Source: JAPOKJ01 sp031421635 (lineage in GTDB: Bacteria > Pseudomonadota > Gammaproteobacteria > Burkholderiales > Burkholderiaceae_E). Taken from it: a DNA stretch of 64,000 nt. The position numbers and the translations under genes were made by a program. The notes beneath the pieces were generated by a model. The model worked only from the letters and a program-made list of their open reading frames with translations. It searched no databases and was not told where the DNA came from. The stretch spans positions 1-64,000 of the forward strand of contig JANOPA010000026.1 of NCBI GenBank assembly GCA_031421635.1, in the 5' to 3' direction. Of the stretch, positions 16,756 to 24,890 are shown piece after piece (position 1 is the first letter of the stretch; each line of letters starts with the position of its first letter).

Positions 16756-17997
16756 TCAAGACTGCACATTCGTCCCTTCAAAGATCGAACCAAAGCGCGT
16801 CCAACGCTTACCGTCCCAGCGCTGCATCTGCATTTGTTTGAGCGGTCGATGATCATTGGGGCCGGTATTAACTTTGATGCCGGGCAAAAGCATGCCGTGC
16901 TCAAAGCCCTTGAGGTTATTGGCTTGCGCCATGATGCTCTTGCGCGAGAAATCACCATTGCATTGCTTTAAAACCTGCACCATGATCGAGCCGGTCAGAT
17001 ATCCGTAAGAGTTATAGAAATCATCAGGATTTCCTTCTGGGTAATGCTTCGCCATGAAGGCCCGATACGCCTTCACGGAGGGGTCATCCGCCAAGCCTGG
17101 ATCGCTCGGGTCTTTCGCGTACGCGGTACTCATTACGCCCACGGCGCGTTCCACTCCGGCCGGGATAATGGTGCCTTGCACCGAGGTCACGCCAGTCGCG
17201 ATGTAATGGACACCCTTGAAGCCAAGCTCAGAGGCTTTGCGAATGGCCATAGCACCAAACTTGCCAGTAACGCCTGAAATCAAGGCATCCGGATTGCCTC
17301 CCATTAACTGAATGAGTTGCGAATCGCAAGTGGGGTCTGTGACCTCGTACGAGACTGCTTTTACCAAGGTGTCGTATTTAGCACCTAGAACGTCCTTGGC
17401 CCCAGCAATATAGTCGCGACCGAAATCATCGTTTTGGTAGAGGATTGCAAATTTTGTATCTGGTTTGATTTGCATCGCGTGCTTGATCGCGACTTGACAC
17501 TCGACGCGGCCGCTTGGGGCGAAGGGCATTGACCATGGATTTGTCTTGGTGTCGGCCCACTTGTCGCCATTGACGGATAGAAACAAGTGCGGCACACCCA
17601 GCCCGTTCACATAGCGCACGATCGCCGAATTCGGCCCAGTTCCCAGATTGCCAAACAGAAAGGCGACATCATCCTGTTCAATCAGCTTGCGCGCCATCTC
17701 AAGAGTTTTTGGTGGACTGAAGCCGTCGTCATAAATGATGAACTTGATATTGCGCCCCGCAATGCCGCCCTGTTCATTGACCATCTTAAACACAGCGCCT
17801 TGCGCTTTAGCGATGGTGCCGAGCGCCGATACGGGACCGCTCAGCGAAGTAGTATTGCCGATACGAAGCTCAGTCGTTGAAACACCCGGAAGGGCCTGCG
17901 CCGCGACCATTCGTGGCAGCATCAGTGTTGCACTAGCGCTAAGCGCCGCGGTTAAAACGCTACGACGAGTGTTAGATGCAGACTGGAAATTCTTCAT
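16756..17997 (-). CDS. Branched-chain amino acid-type ABC substrate-binding protein (orphan LivK)
   Basis: A 413-aa periplasmic binding protein. The ATG at 17997 gives a signal sequence NTRRSVLTAALSASATLMLP cleaved after a MVAAQA-type site. The mature part starts ELRIGNTTSLSGPVSALGT and contains the Leu/Ile/Val-binding fold (YDDGFSPPKTLEMARKLIEQ, ILYQNDDFGRDYIAGAKDVL). No permease or ATPase lies next to it. It is related to the second LivK at 52487, whose operon is complete, and could use those permeases. It may bind aromatic or short-chain acids instead of amino acids. Immediately upstream lies a decayed acyl-CoA ligase on the same strand. Confidence 0.9.
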   Translation of the reverse strand: MKNFQSASNTRRSVLTAALSASATLMLPRMVAAQALPGVSTTELRIGNTTSLSGPVSALGTIAKAQGAVFKMVNEQGGIAGRNIKFIIYDDGFSPPKTLEMARKLIEQDDVAFLFGNLGTGPNSAIVRYVNGLGVPHLFLSVNGDKWADTKTNPWSMPFAPSGRVECQVAIKHAMQIKPDTKFAILYQNDDFGRDYIAGAKDVLGAKYDTLVKAVSYEVTDPTCDSQLIQLMGGNPDALISGVTGKFGAMAIRKASELGFKGVHYIATGVTSVQGTIIPAGVERAVGVMSTAYAKDPSDPGLADDPSVKAYRAFMAKHYPEGNPDDFYNSYGYLTGSIMVQVLKQCNGDFSRKSIMAQANNLKGFEHGMLLPGIKVNTGPNDHRPLKQMQMQRWDGKRWTRFGSIFEGTNVQS

Positions 17998-18049
17998 AGG
18001 TACTCTCCTCACGCTGAACTGGCTTTTTGACCACCCTGCAGGATTGAGA

Positions 18050-18540
18050 GCAGCCGAGAACTCGAACGAAGGTACCGCACTTTCTGCGCTCTGACAATAG
18101 TGGCGCAACGCTTTGATCGTCGCCCCGAAGGAAAAGCCGCGATAGTGCGTCGCAACATGGGGATGGCGCCGAGCGCGTGGGCCCGCGGGATCGTGGTCCA
18201 CGGGCGGCAGGACAGAGAAACTGCCCGCAATTTCGGTCATGCCATACACCTGATAAAGGCCGCACTTGAAGGCTTTCATGGCGCGCACTCGAGGCGATTC
18301 CGAGATCGGTGAGTCGTCGTAGCTAATGGCGATCAATATCGAGAAGTCGGCCTCCTCAACATCGGGCACCTCAAGCAAAATTGAATCATCGCAGGCACTA
18401 GAAAGGTGTGCGTGATGCGATGTTTGGCAAAGGCTTTGACAATCTCCTGCGGAGCGAACTCCGGATAGCTCACCGAGGTGCCGCCCTCAAACAGCATCGC
18501 TCCAATCTTGGCCGCCGCCGATCATCGGATAGATCACTTT
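18050..18540 (-). pseudogene. AMP-binding acyl-CoA ligase relic (internal fragment)
   Basis: The minus strand carries AKIGAMLFEGGTSVSYPEFA then IVKAFAKHRITHTFLVPAMI in one frame. A shift near 18365-18380 leads to LEVPDVEEADFSILIAISY, RVRAMKAFKCGLYQVYGMTE and SVLPPVDHDPAGPRA in another. This is the central part of a fatty-acid-CoA ligase, including the 'YG.TE' adenylate motif. Both the N-terminal phosphate-binding loop and the C-terminal domain are missing, so roughly 160 of ~520 residues survive. It is non-functional. It lies directly upstream of the orphan LivK, so the two were probably in one transcription unit. Confidence 0.75.
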
Positions 18541-18585
18541 TTCTTCCCACCTCCCGCTTGCTCTCGCAATAAAAGTTTGGCATAC

Positions 18586-18605
18586 TACTGGTTGTATGTA
18601 CAGTA
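18586..18605. promoter_or_regulatory. Candidate LexA (SOS) box
   Basis: TACTG at 18586-18590 and CAGTA at 18601-18605 flank ten mostly T/A/G bases; 16 of 20 positions match the enterobacterial LexA consensus TACTG-(TA)5-CAGTA. The symmetry extends outwards to TACTACTG/CAGTAGTA. A TTGGCA (18577-18582) and TACAGT (18599-18604) make a plausible promoter with the box over the -10. It lies 29 bp before the start of the 117-aa gene, so that gene is predicted to be induced by DNA damage. Confidence 0.6.
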
Positions 18606-18634
18606 GTACGGGGTTTTCTTAATAGGGTTTTCTT

Positions 18635-18988
18635 ATGGGTACTTCAACTTTCAAAAAATCCAGGGATGTTTATCTGCAAGGCCTACGCCTGCTTTGGTCA
18701 CCCTCACCGGTGGATCAGGCCCGAGCGCGCGGGCAAATTACTCACGATGAACATCGATCTATCGTGGACGCCATTCGCAAGAAGCACCAAGCTAGAGAAA
18801 ACCTGACACAACATTGGGTTGTGAACGACACAGAAGGTCGCGAGGTCGCGCAAATTAATCAGAAACGGGACGGTACTTTTGTTGTACGCGCCTTGGTCGA
18901 ATCAAATCCCGAGCCGGTGGTGTGTACTAGCCAAGAGCAGGCCTACCAATGGATCGATTCGCTCGCGGTATCGACGTGTCGAGCTTAG
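18635..18988 (+). CDS. Unknown 117-aa protein, predicted SOS-regulated
   Basis: I do not recognise the family. The protein is soluble and charged: an N-terminal helical part (YLQGLRLLWSPSPVDQARAR, HDEHRSIVDAIRKKHQ) is followed by a strand-rich part (LTQHWVVNDTEGREVAQINQ, GTFVVRALVESNPEPVVC) and a short terminal helix. There is no signal peptide. The ATG at 18635 has only a weak ribosome-binding site; GGGTTTTCTTA occurs twice just before it. A candidate LexA box lies at 18586-18605. It does not resemble SulA, ImuA/B, RecN or DinB. Codon use and amino acid character look like a real gene. Confidence 0.6.
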   Translation: MGTSTFKKSRDVYLQGLRLLWSPSPVDQARARGQITHDEHRSIVDAIRKKHQARENLTQHWVVNDTEGREVAQINQKRDGTFVVRALVESNPEPVVCTSQEQAYQWIDSLAVSTCRA

Positions 18989-19069
18989 GGTGCTCAAAGT
19001 GTTTGATCGATCCTTTAGTCTCTCCTCCCTATTCTTGATCGGGTGCCACAGAGTCGTTGAATAGTCTAA

Positions 19070-19101
19070 AAGGTAAAACGTTTTAACGATAGTTTTACCT
19101 T
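19070..19101. promoter_or_regulatory. 10-bp inverted repeat with nested palindrome
   Basis: AAGGTAAAAC (19070-19079) and GTTTTACCTT (19092-19101) form a perfect inverted repeat around 12 bases; the left arm also overlaps the palindrome AAAACGTTTT (19075-19084). A TATACT follows at 19102-19107. It lies 50 bp before the GNAT-fusion gene. It lacks a following T-run, so an operator/promoter is more likely than a terminator. Confidence 0.4.
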
Positions 19102-19150
19102 ATACTTATTTCTACCCACCTCTTGTCGTGGCTATAAAAGGCGCATCGCC

Positions 19151-20023
19151 ATGCTTGTTTTTAGCGCAACGCAAATTACCTCTTTGGAGAACGACCTACG
19201 CAGTAAGCTTGGGCGCGACGTTGTCGATTCACTTCGCGAGTCGTCGCCGCACTCGTTGCAAGGGCTCACGGGAGCGGAAATTGCCGAGCGCCTATCGATT
19301 GCTGTTGAGAAATCGGCGTTCTATCGTCTGCATGATCTAAAAGATTTCCAAGCCTACATACGCTTGAGTTTGACCGTGGGACAAAATTTTGATCAGCACC
19401 CACCCTTCAATAAAATTCTAAACGCTCAAGGCGTACCGGTTGCGCTTCGCATGACGCGCTTGTTTAAAGCGGCAACGGAGTTGGACTGGACGCTTGCTGC
19501 TGTGCGCGATGTCGTGAGTCGATCCCATCGCGCCATTGAGGCAGAAGTGGTCGATCTACGAGCCTGCGCGCTTGTGCCGTTTACGCATCAACATGCTGAG
19601 CCTTACTATCGGCAGTCGATGCATCCAGATGTTTGGCGCACTGCGGGTATTCGTCCGTTTCTTAGCCTGACGGAGTGTCGGGCTTATATTGAAAGCATGC
19701 AACTTGAAGACGGTACCCACCGCCTCGCAATTGTGGAAGGGAACATCGGCTTCGTCGGCCTGATCACTTTGCATTACCGGGCAGACGAAGCCCACTTATC
19801 CTATTGGGTCGGACGCCCATTCTGGGGGCGGGGCATCGGTACCGATGCGATACAACTACTTCTTGACCAACTTGAACGTAGAGCGCGGCATGTGGTGATT
19901 ACAGCGTCGACAGTAAGCGCGAATCTTCCGTCTATCAAGTTGCTTGAAAAGAGTCATTTTCAACGTGTGCCGAATCCCAGCTCCGACACCAATGTTGTAT
20001 TGACATTCCGCTGGAATTTGTAG
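19151..20023 (+). CDS. Helical-domain/GNAT acetyltransferase fusion protein
   Basis: A 290-aa protein of two parts. Residues 1-~115 form a helical domain (VFSATQITSLENDLRSKLGR, GLTGAEIAERLSIAVEKSAF, YIRLSLTVGQNFDQHPPFNK) reminiscent of small proteins found beside type VI/polymorphic toxin genes; that resemblance is from memory and uncertain. Residues ~135-290 are a GNAT N-acetyltransferase of the RimJ/RimL type, with the acetyl-CoA loop in YWVGRPFWGRGIGTDAIQL and the terminal LLEKSHFQRVP. It would acetylate an amine on a protein or small molecule. The next gene starts 24 bp downstream, so the two are probably cotranscribed. It may modify or protect against the neighbouring protein. Confidence 0.7.
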   Translation: MLVFSATQITSLENDLRSKLGRDVVDSLRESSPHSLQGLTGAEIAERLSIAVEKSAFYRLHDLKDFQAYIRLSLTVGQNFDQHPPFNKILNAQGVPVALRMTRLFKAATELDWTLAAVRDVVSRSHRAIEAEVVDLRACALVPFTHQHAEPYYRQSMHPDVWRTAGIRPFLSLTECRAYIESMQLEDGTHRLAIVEGNIGFVGLITLHYRADEAHLSYWVGRPFWGRGIGTDAIQLLLDQLERRARHVVITASTVSANLPSIKLLEKSHFQRVPNPSSDTNVVLTFRWNL

Positions 20024-20047
20024 TGTTCTAATGAAAAAGGAGACACT

Positions 20048-21427
20048 TTGGAAAAGCCACCGAGTCTGCTGACGAGTGACGCAAAGTTCGCCGAAACTCA
20101 GTGCGTACAATTGGTTAAAGGAAAGCTGAGCCATTGCGAAGCTTGGGCGGATCCCTTTTTCACCGGCTCAACTACCGTGAAAGGACGGGAGCGTCTCCCA
20201 ATATCTTGCACTTTTCTTGAGCATGAAGTGCTACATCACGGAGAGGGCGCACACACTTTGCGTCACCTATTACGGGGCGGCAACGTAGTGATCGTGAAGC
20301 CGAATCCCGACAGGAAGAGTGTCAAGAATAAATCGGCCCAATCTGAGGAAAGTAAAAGCAAAGAAGCGGATGACCTTGCTCGGGAAAAGTTTTATAAAAA
20401 CCTGAAGTGGGGCGAAAGTATTCAGAAGGTTCAAGAACTGCGCCAGAATTCAAAGTCCCCCTGCCCGTATGGGTCACTGTTCGAGTTGGAGAGCACCTCG
20501 CAACGGGACAGCTTGAAAAATAAAATTTACCAACCGTTAACGAAAATCGAACACACCAATGCGCAGTTTTATCAAGTACCGAGCGACGAGGACGGGCTGG
20601 CGGATTTTGAAAGCCAATTGCGCGAAGAGTGCTCGTTCTCGTCTCTTCTGGAGACGTCGGAGCAATATCCAGCCATACTGTTCGAAATCGCAGCCAAGCT
20701 AGGCGTTCGGTTAGAAAAGCTAACGGCCCTTGGGAAGAAAAAGATTGTAAAGGAACTGAAGGGAGGGGCTGGCGAGACAACTCTTGACGAACTTCAAAAG
20801 GACCTGGCCGCGCTCGTCAAGGCAGGAGAAAGAGATTGTGATTTGATCGTCTGGCATCGAAGGATGGACTCTACAGCGCAAAACCGCATAATTTCAAAAG
20901 ATCAGCATGAAAGCTGCCAAAAAGGCGCGCTCCTGGCACTTGGAGGGCAGCTAAATAATGATCGAGTTTTGCATCTTGGAGACGGAAAATGTACGGACGA
21001 TGCTAATGCGTATAACGTCAAAGGCAATAAGAAAAACCTCTTTAACCTGCACAGTTCCGGCGACCGAGGAGGGCGAACAATTTTTGAACAATGGCTGTTC
21101 ATGCGCGCTGTCGTCAAACTGACGGGCGCGAGTCTCTTGGTTTCTGAGCGCACCGGCCTTTCCGATCTGTTTGCGCTAGCGGGCGGCATTCCAATTTGTC
21201 AGTTCGTGCCCCCGACCCGAGACATTAATCCACGCCTTGGACAAGTTTTCGAAAGCGGCTGCGGAATGGGTGCAGCCGTTTGGTTTCAAGGGAAATCGAA
21301 TGTGGATTGTACAGCGATGAAGCTGGCCTGCGAGACGGCTGTCGCGGAAAAAAAAATGCTCTGCGAAGCGATTTGTAAAAAGCAATCGAATGAGATTTCT
21401 TCGACTGAAAAATGTGTTTCTTACTGA
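20048..21427 (+). CDS. Unknown 459-aa protein cotranscribed with the GNAT fusion
   Basis: No family recognised. The start is TTG 20048 with an AAAAGGAG ribosome-binding site. The N-terminal ~100 aa contain scattered Cys and His (TQCVQLVKGKLSHCEAW, CTFLEHEVLHHGEGAHTLRH), followed by a Lys/Ser/Glu-rich linker (~residues 95-120). The C-terminal ~200 aa look like an alpha/beta enzyme: DCDLIVWHRRMDSTA, NDRVLHLGDGKC, LFNLHSSGDRGGRT and TGASLLVSERTGLSDLFALA. The last motif resembles nucleotide-sugar-binding segments of GT-B/fucosyltransferase-like enzymes, which is a weak hint only. There is no signal peptide. Lower GC and Lys-rich composition than its neighbours suggest it was acquired with the GNAT gene. 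Confidence 0.6.
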   Translation: MEKPPSLLTSDAKFAETQCVQLVKGKLSHCEAWADPFFTGSTTVKGRERLPISCTFLEHEVLHHGEGAHTLRHLLRGGNVVIVKPNPDRKSVKNKSAQSEESKSKEADDLAREKFYKNLKWGESIQKVQELRQNSKSPCPYGSLFELESTSQRDSLKNKIYQPLTKIEHTNAQFYQVPSDEDGLADFESQLREECSFSSLLETSEQYPAILFEIAAKLGVRLEKLTALGKKKIVKELKGGAGETTLDELQKDLAALVKAGERDCDLIVWHRRMDSTAQNRIISKDQHESCQKGALLALGGQLNNDRVLHLGDGKCTDDANAYNVKGNKKNLFNLHSSGDRGGRTIFEQWLFMRAVVKLTGASLLVSERTGLSDLFALAGGIPICQFVPPTRDINPRLGQVFESGCGMGAAVWFQGKSNVDCTAMKLACETAVAEKKMLCEAICKKQSNEISSTEKCVSY

Positions 21428-21466
21428 GTCTCTGATGGTCATCCAGGCAACGAAATACCTCGGCTA

Positions 21467-21562
21467 TTACACCATCTGCCACGCCCGCCCATCAAAGCGC
21501 TGCAACACGATATGTTCAACCATTCGATAATCGGTGGGACTCGTTGCGATCAAACTGCCAGG
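21467..21562 (-). pseudogene. LivK-type binding protein relic (last ~30 codons)
   Basis: The minus strand encodes GSLIATSPTDYRMVEHIVLQ then RFDGRAWQMV and stops at 21467-21469. '(I/V).TSPTDY..(V/I)..(M/L)Q..RFDG..W' is the conserved end of Leu/Ile/Val-type substrate-binding proteins; the intact LivK at 16756 ends with the related KQMQMQRWDGKRWTRFG. Nothing upstream extends the homology. The rest of this ~240-bp gap holds nothing else I can identify. Confidence 0.5.
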
Positions 21563-21675
21563 CCCGTTTTTGCTAGCGCAGATGCGCTGGGTGCAACGAG
21601 CTCAATCTAACCTGATGGTACATTTCGGTGAAAGCACGATGAGCGTCTTTTTAGATTTGATAACAAGCTGAGAAA

Positions 21676-21978
21676 ATGATTTGCGTAAAAATGATCTTGG
21701 TTGCCGGGCTTTTGAGCCTTAACCTACGGCCTGCCTTCTCTGAAGTAAGAGAGGGGCAGTTTCTAAGCAACGTACAGCTTTTCACCGACGAATCCTTTGC
21801 TCCAAGTACTGTTCATGCCTGTCAACCTCATGCTGGCGATAAAGCCCTGATCGTCAATATCATTGCAAGTGTTGAGGCACTCAAAGGGCTGAATGCTGCC
21901 AAGGTTAAAATCACTTCTGGCAAGTGTGCCGGAGTAACAGGATGGGTTGCAATTGCTTTCTTGAACTCGCTTGTCTGA
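21676..21978 (+). CDS. Small secreted protein with SH3-like C-terminus
   Basis: A 100-aa protein with a Sec signal peptide, ICVKMILVAGLLSLNLRPAF with likely cleavage before EVREGQ. The mature ~78 aa have two Cys (in VHACQPHAG and GKCAGVTGW), which could form a disulfide. The ending KITSGKCAGVTGWVAIAFL resembles bacterial SH3-like domains ('G.C.G..GWV....L'). No function can be given; it would be periplasmic. Transcription could come from the AT-rich ~240-bp gap upstream. Confidence 0.6.
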   Translation: MICVKMILVAGLLSLNLRPAFSEVREGQFLSNVQLFTDESFAPSTVHACQPHAGDKALIVNIIASVEALKGLNAAKVKITSGKCAGVTGWVAIAFLNSLV

Positions 21979-22054
21979 AGGACCGGGCTCATGGGCATTC
22001 AAGTTTGACGGTCCGGGTACCCCGATTCGTTGGCTAGTGCGGTATAACCTCGCA

Positions 22055-23566
22055 ATGAGTTCTAACGACCTTCAAAAACAACTTTCCCAAGGCTTTAAGG
22101 CTATTCGTGCCCTGCACCAGGTTCCCGAGGAAGGCTCCGAGACCACTGAAATCAAGGTGTTGGCAGAACAAGCGGTTGTCGACGTCACAGTGCCGCGCCG
22201 GGATGCCACGGACATCGAATTCGTCACTTTAGACCCAGCGGCAAGCACCGATCTGGACCAGGCGTTTGCCGTGTTTCGCGATGAAGACATGGTGATTCTC
22301 CTTTATGCCATCGCCGATATCGGCGCGTTCGTGCCACGAGGCGGGGAGATTGAGGCGCATGCCTTTACGCGGGGCGTCACGGTTTATTGCCCCGATGGCA
22401 GCGTGCCGCTTTATCCGCGAATACTATCGAAGAACCGCGCCAGCCTTTTGCCTGATGGACCAAGACCTGCGATTTTGCTCACCGTACAAGTGGACCCGGC
22501 AGGAACGGCTCGGCTGAGAAATGTCGAGCGAGCCATGATTCGTAGTCGTGCGAAACTGGCCTACGAAGAGATTAGTGATAAGGATCTCTCTGCCGATACC
22601 TTAGAGCTTGCTAATCGAATCAGCGCGGCAGAATTGCGAAGAGGAGCGTTTCGTGTGGGTCGAACGGAGCAAGAGGTCATCATCGATGACCAAGCACCGG
22701 GCGGACTACGTTTGGAGTTCGCGCCAAAGCGGCTGAGTGAGGAGAGAAATGCGGCACTCTCGCTTGCTACCAACCTCGCTGTGGCAACGCATTTTTTAGA
22801 GGCAGGCGTTGGCTTATTTCGAGTGATGGACGAACCAGATGCTTTTGAAATCACTCATTTGCGGCGACGTGCTCGCGCCTTGAGTATTGCATGGTCTGAC
22901 AACGAAAGCCTGCATGAACTTGTCGCACGACTGGACATTGATAACGCCAAGCACCTAGAGTTTTGTCAGGTGATTCGACGGATGGGGGGCGGTGCGAGCT
23001 ACTTGCAGTATCCGGTTCCTTTTCTAACGCCGGAGGAACAAAAGAGTAATGCGCTGCAAATTTCCAAACCCTGGCATGCGGCGCTGGCAGCGAGCTATGC
23101 CCATGCGACAGCGCCCATGAGGCGGCTGGCGGATCGTTATGTTTTGGATTTGCTGGTGGCTCAATTTGAGAATGATGACCAGGGCGTGCGTGACTTACTT
23201 CCCGTTCTTGCACAATTACCACCTGTGATGGACGCCGCCGAGCGGCGGGCATCAGTTGTGAACCGTGAATCCATTGACCTGATCGAAACGCTGATGTTAT
23301 CGCCATTCGTCGGAACTGAACTGGCGGCGACCGTTATTGACGTGACTCCCGGGAGTTGGCAAGTGCAGATTCAAAAGCCCGCCGTAGTGCGCCGCGTCCG
23401 TGTGGAAAAAGGATTGGGTGCCAGACTCGGTGCGACGGTGAGAGTGAGAGTCGTGGCGGTGCAAGAGCCGCGGTCTCCTAGGAAACAATCGCCGCAAGCG
23501 CCTGATGTACAGGCCTCTGGGCTTAATTCCGGTCGCGTGCAAACGGTAGAGCTGCTGCTGGTTTAA
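22055..23566 (+). CDS. RNB-domain ribonuclease (RNase II/R family)
   Basis: A 503-aa exoribonuclease-like protein. The start at 22055 (SSNDLQKQLSQGFKAIRALH) is preferred to a TTG at 21971 that overlaps the previous gene. The RNB catalytic centre is FVTLDPAASTDLDQAF, with the Mg-binding Asp cluster, followed by YAIADIGAFVPRGGEI and YPRILSKNRASLLPDG. Later motifs are YLQYPVPFLTPEEQ and ATAPMRRLADRYVLDLL. N-terminal cold-shock domains are lacking and the C-terminal S1-like part is short, as in the smaller RNB proteins of betaproteobacteria and actinobacteria. It degrades RNA 3' to 5'. It ends 21 bp from the convergent aldo/keto reductase gene. Confidence 0.88.
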   Translation: MSSNDLQKQLSQGFKAIRALHQVPEEGSETTEIKVLAEQAVVDVTVPRRDATDIEFVTLDPAASTDLDQAFAVFRDEDMVILLYAIADIGAFVPRGGEIEAHAFTRGVTVYCPDGSVPLYPRILSKNRASLLPDGPRPAILLTVQVDPAGTARLRNVERAMIRSRAKLAYEEISDKDLSADTLELANRISAAELRRGAFRVGRTEQEVIIDDQAPGGLRLEFAPKRLSEERNAALSLATNLAVATHFLEAGVGLFRVMDEPDAFEITHLRRRARALSIAWSDNESLHELVARLDIDNAKHLEFCQVIRRMGGGASYLQYPVPFLTPEEQKSNALQISKPWHAALAASYAHATAPMRRLADRYVLDLLVAQFENDDQGVRDLLPVLAQLPPVMDAAERRASVVNRESIDLIETLMLSPFVGTELAATVIDVTPGSWQVQIQKPAVVRRVRVEKGLGARLGATVRVRVVAVQEPRSPRKQSPQAPDVQASGLNSGRVQTVELLLV

Positions 23567-23587
23567 CGTGCGCAGTGTTAAACACCT

Positions 23588-24649
23588 TTAGCGCCAACCC
23601 TGAACGTCGCTTCCCCCGAAAATCATGCGACTCCCTGCCGCTGTCAACAAGCCGTAGGGAAAAACCACGTCAAGCGCACTGGCTGCATTGAGCGTTTGAA
23701 GTTGCTCTTGCGTCAGACGCAATGTTAGGGCGTTGAGGTTGTTTTGCAATTGAATGATCGAGGTGGCTCCGAGGATCAACGACGCGATGCCCGGCTGCGC
23801 CGCTACCCAAGCAAGAGCCACCTGAGCGGAGGGGCGAGCAACTTCTTTGACCACGGCGCTGAGTGCATTGAGAATGCGCCAGTTACGTTCCGTAAACTTG
23901 GTGTAAGGACCTTGAAAGGGATTGCTGCCATTCAAACGACCGGCCAGGACGCCTTTTTTTTCAACCTCTCCAGGTGTGTATTTTCCGGTTAAGAAACCAC
24001 CCGCGAGCGGGCTCCAGGGCAAGATGCCGAGGCCGCACTCTCGCGCCGCCGGTACGTGTTCGCGCTCAATACTGCGTTCGACCAAGGAGTATTCCAATTG
24101 AAGTGCGATTGGCCCCGGGATATGGTGGGCTGCGGCCAAGGTAGCCGCTTTCACCACGTACCAGGCCGGTAGATCTGAAAATCCAAAGTAACGAATTTTG
24201 CCAGCGCGCACTAGATCGCCAAGCGATTGCAAGACTTCTTCCACCGGGGTAACTGAATCGTAGGCATGCATCCAATACAGGTCAATATAATCGGTTTGGA
24301 GCCGACTTAGCGAACCTTCTAAAGCGCGATAAATGTTTTTTCGGCCGTTGCCGCCTGCATGAGGATTGCCGGTGCTCGCATTAAACGTAAATTTTGTAGC
24401 CAGCACGAGCTGGTCTCGCAACTTGCGGGTCGCCACAAAGTCTCCGATGAGGGCTTCGCTTTGGCCACCCGCATAGACGTCGGCGGTATCGATAAAGTTG
24501 CCGCCCGAATCGACATAGGTGTCAAATATTTTGCGGCTTTCTTCGTCCGAGGAGCCCCAAGCTTTATTGCCGAAGGTCATGGTTCCGAGCGCCGCGGGGC
24601 TAACGACTAGTCCTGAGCGGCCAAGAGTTCTATAGACGTCTAGAGACAT
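23588..24649 (-). CDS. Aldo/keto reductase
   Basis: A 353-aa (alpha/beta)8-barrel oxidoreductase. Motifs: RTLGRSGLVVSPAALGTMTF at the start, FIDTADVYAGGQSEALIGDF with the catalytic Asp and Tyr, LVLATKFTFN with the Lys, and YIDLYWMHAYDSVTPVEE with the His. The C-terminal IASLILGATSIIQLQNNLNA binds NADP phosphate. It reduces aldehydes or ketones with NADPH; the exact substrate is unknown. The upstream ~240 bases contain an acyl-CoA dehydrogenase relic and no operon partner. The neighbouring ribonuclease is convergent. Confidence 0.92.
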   Translation of the reverse strand: MSLDVYRTLGRSGLVVSPAALGTMTFGNKAWGSSDEESRKIFDTYVDSGGNFIDTADVYAGGQSEALIGDFVATRKLRDQLVLATKFTFNASTGNPHAGGNGRKNIYRALEGSLSRLQTDYIDLYWMHAYDSVTPVEEVLQSLGDLVRAGKIRYFGFSDLPAWYVVKAATLAAAHHIPGPIALQLEYSLVERSIEREHVPAARECGLGILPWSPLAGGFLTGKYTPGEVEKKGVLAGRLNGSNPFQGPYTKFTERNWRILNALSAVVKEVARPSAQVALAWVAAQPGIASLILGATSIIQLQNNLNALTLRLTQEQLQTLNAASALDVVFPYGLLTAAGSRMIFGGSDVQGWR

Positions 24650-24731
24650 GGAGCGATTTCCTACATTGGACGATGGCGATTTTACGGCAACTTCTCAGCG
24701 AAGCATACGACAAACTGGCCAAAGGCGTTGA

Positions 24732-24863
24732 CTCACCACGCAAGGAATTCAACACAAGATTGCAGATATAGCGATGGATCTTCAGGCCGCCACGAGGATT
24801 CTTTGGGAAGACGCGTGGTGCGCGGATCGAGGCGAAGTTGCCTCGGAGGTTTACCGAAACATG
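24732..24863 (+). pseudogene. Acyl-CoA dehydrogenase relic (C-terminal helix region)
   Basis: The plus strand reads LTTQGIQHKIADIAMDLQAA then TRILWEDAWCADRGEVASEV, which resembles the C-terminal helices of acyl-CoA dehydrogenases ('QG.QHK.ADM...LEAAR...W.AAW..D.G'). The stretch is about 44 codons of a ~390-codon family, has no plausible start and runs into sequence antisense to the nitroreductase gene. It is a relic of moderate certainty. Confidence 0.5.
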
Positions 24864-24890
24864 ATCGCTCGCGAGCCGCTCAATGAGCGA

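Noticed and set aside
16756..18378. A single 540-aa protein fusing acyl-CoA ligase and LivK
   Set aside because: The frame is open across both, but the LivK part has its own start and signal peptide at 17997, and the upstream part is a frameshifted ligase fragment, so the fusion is accidental.
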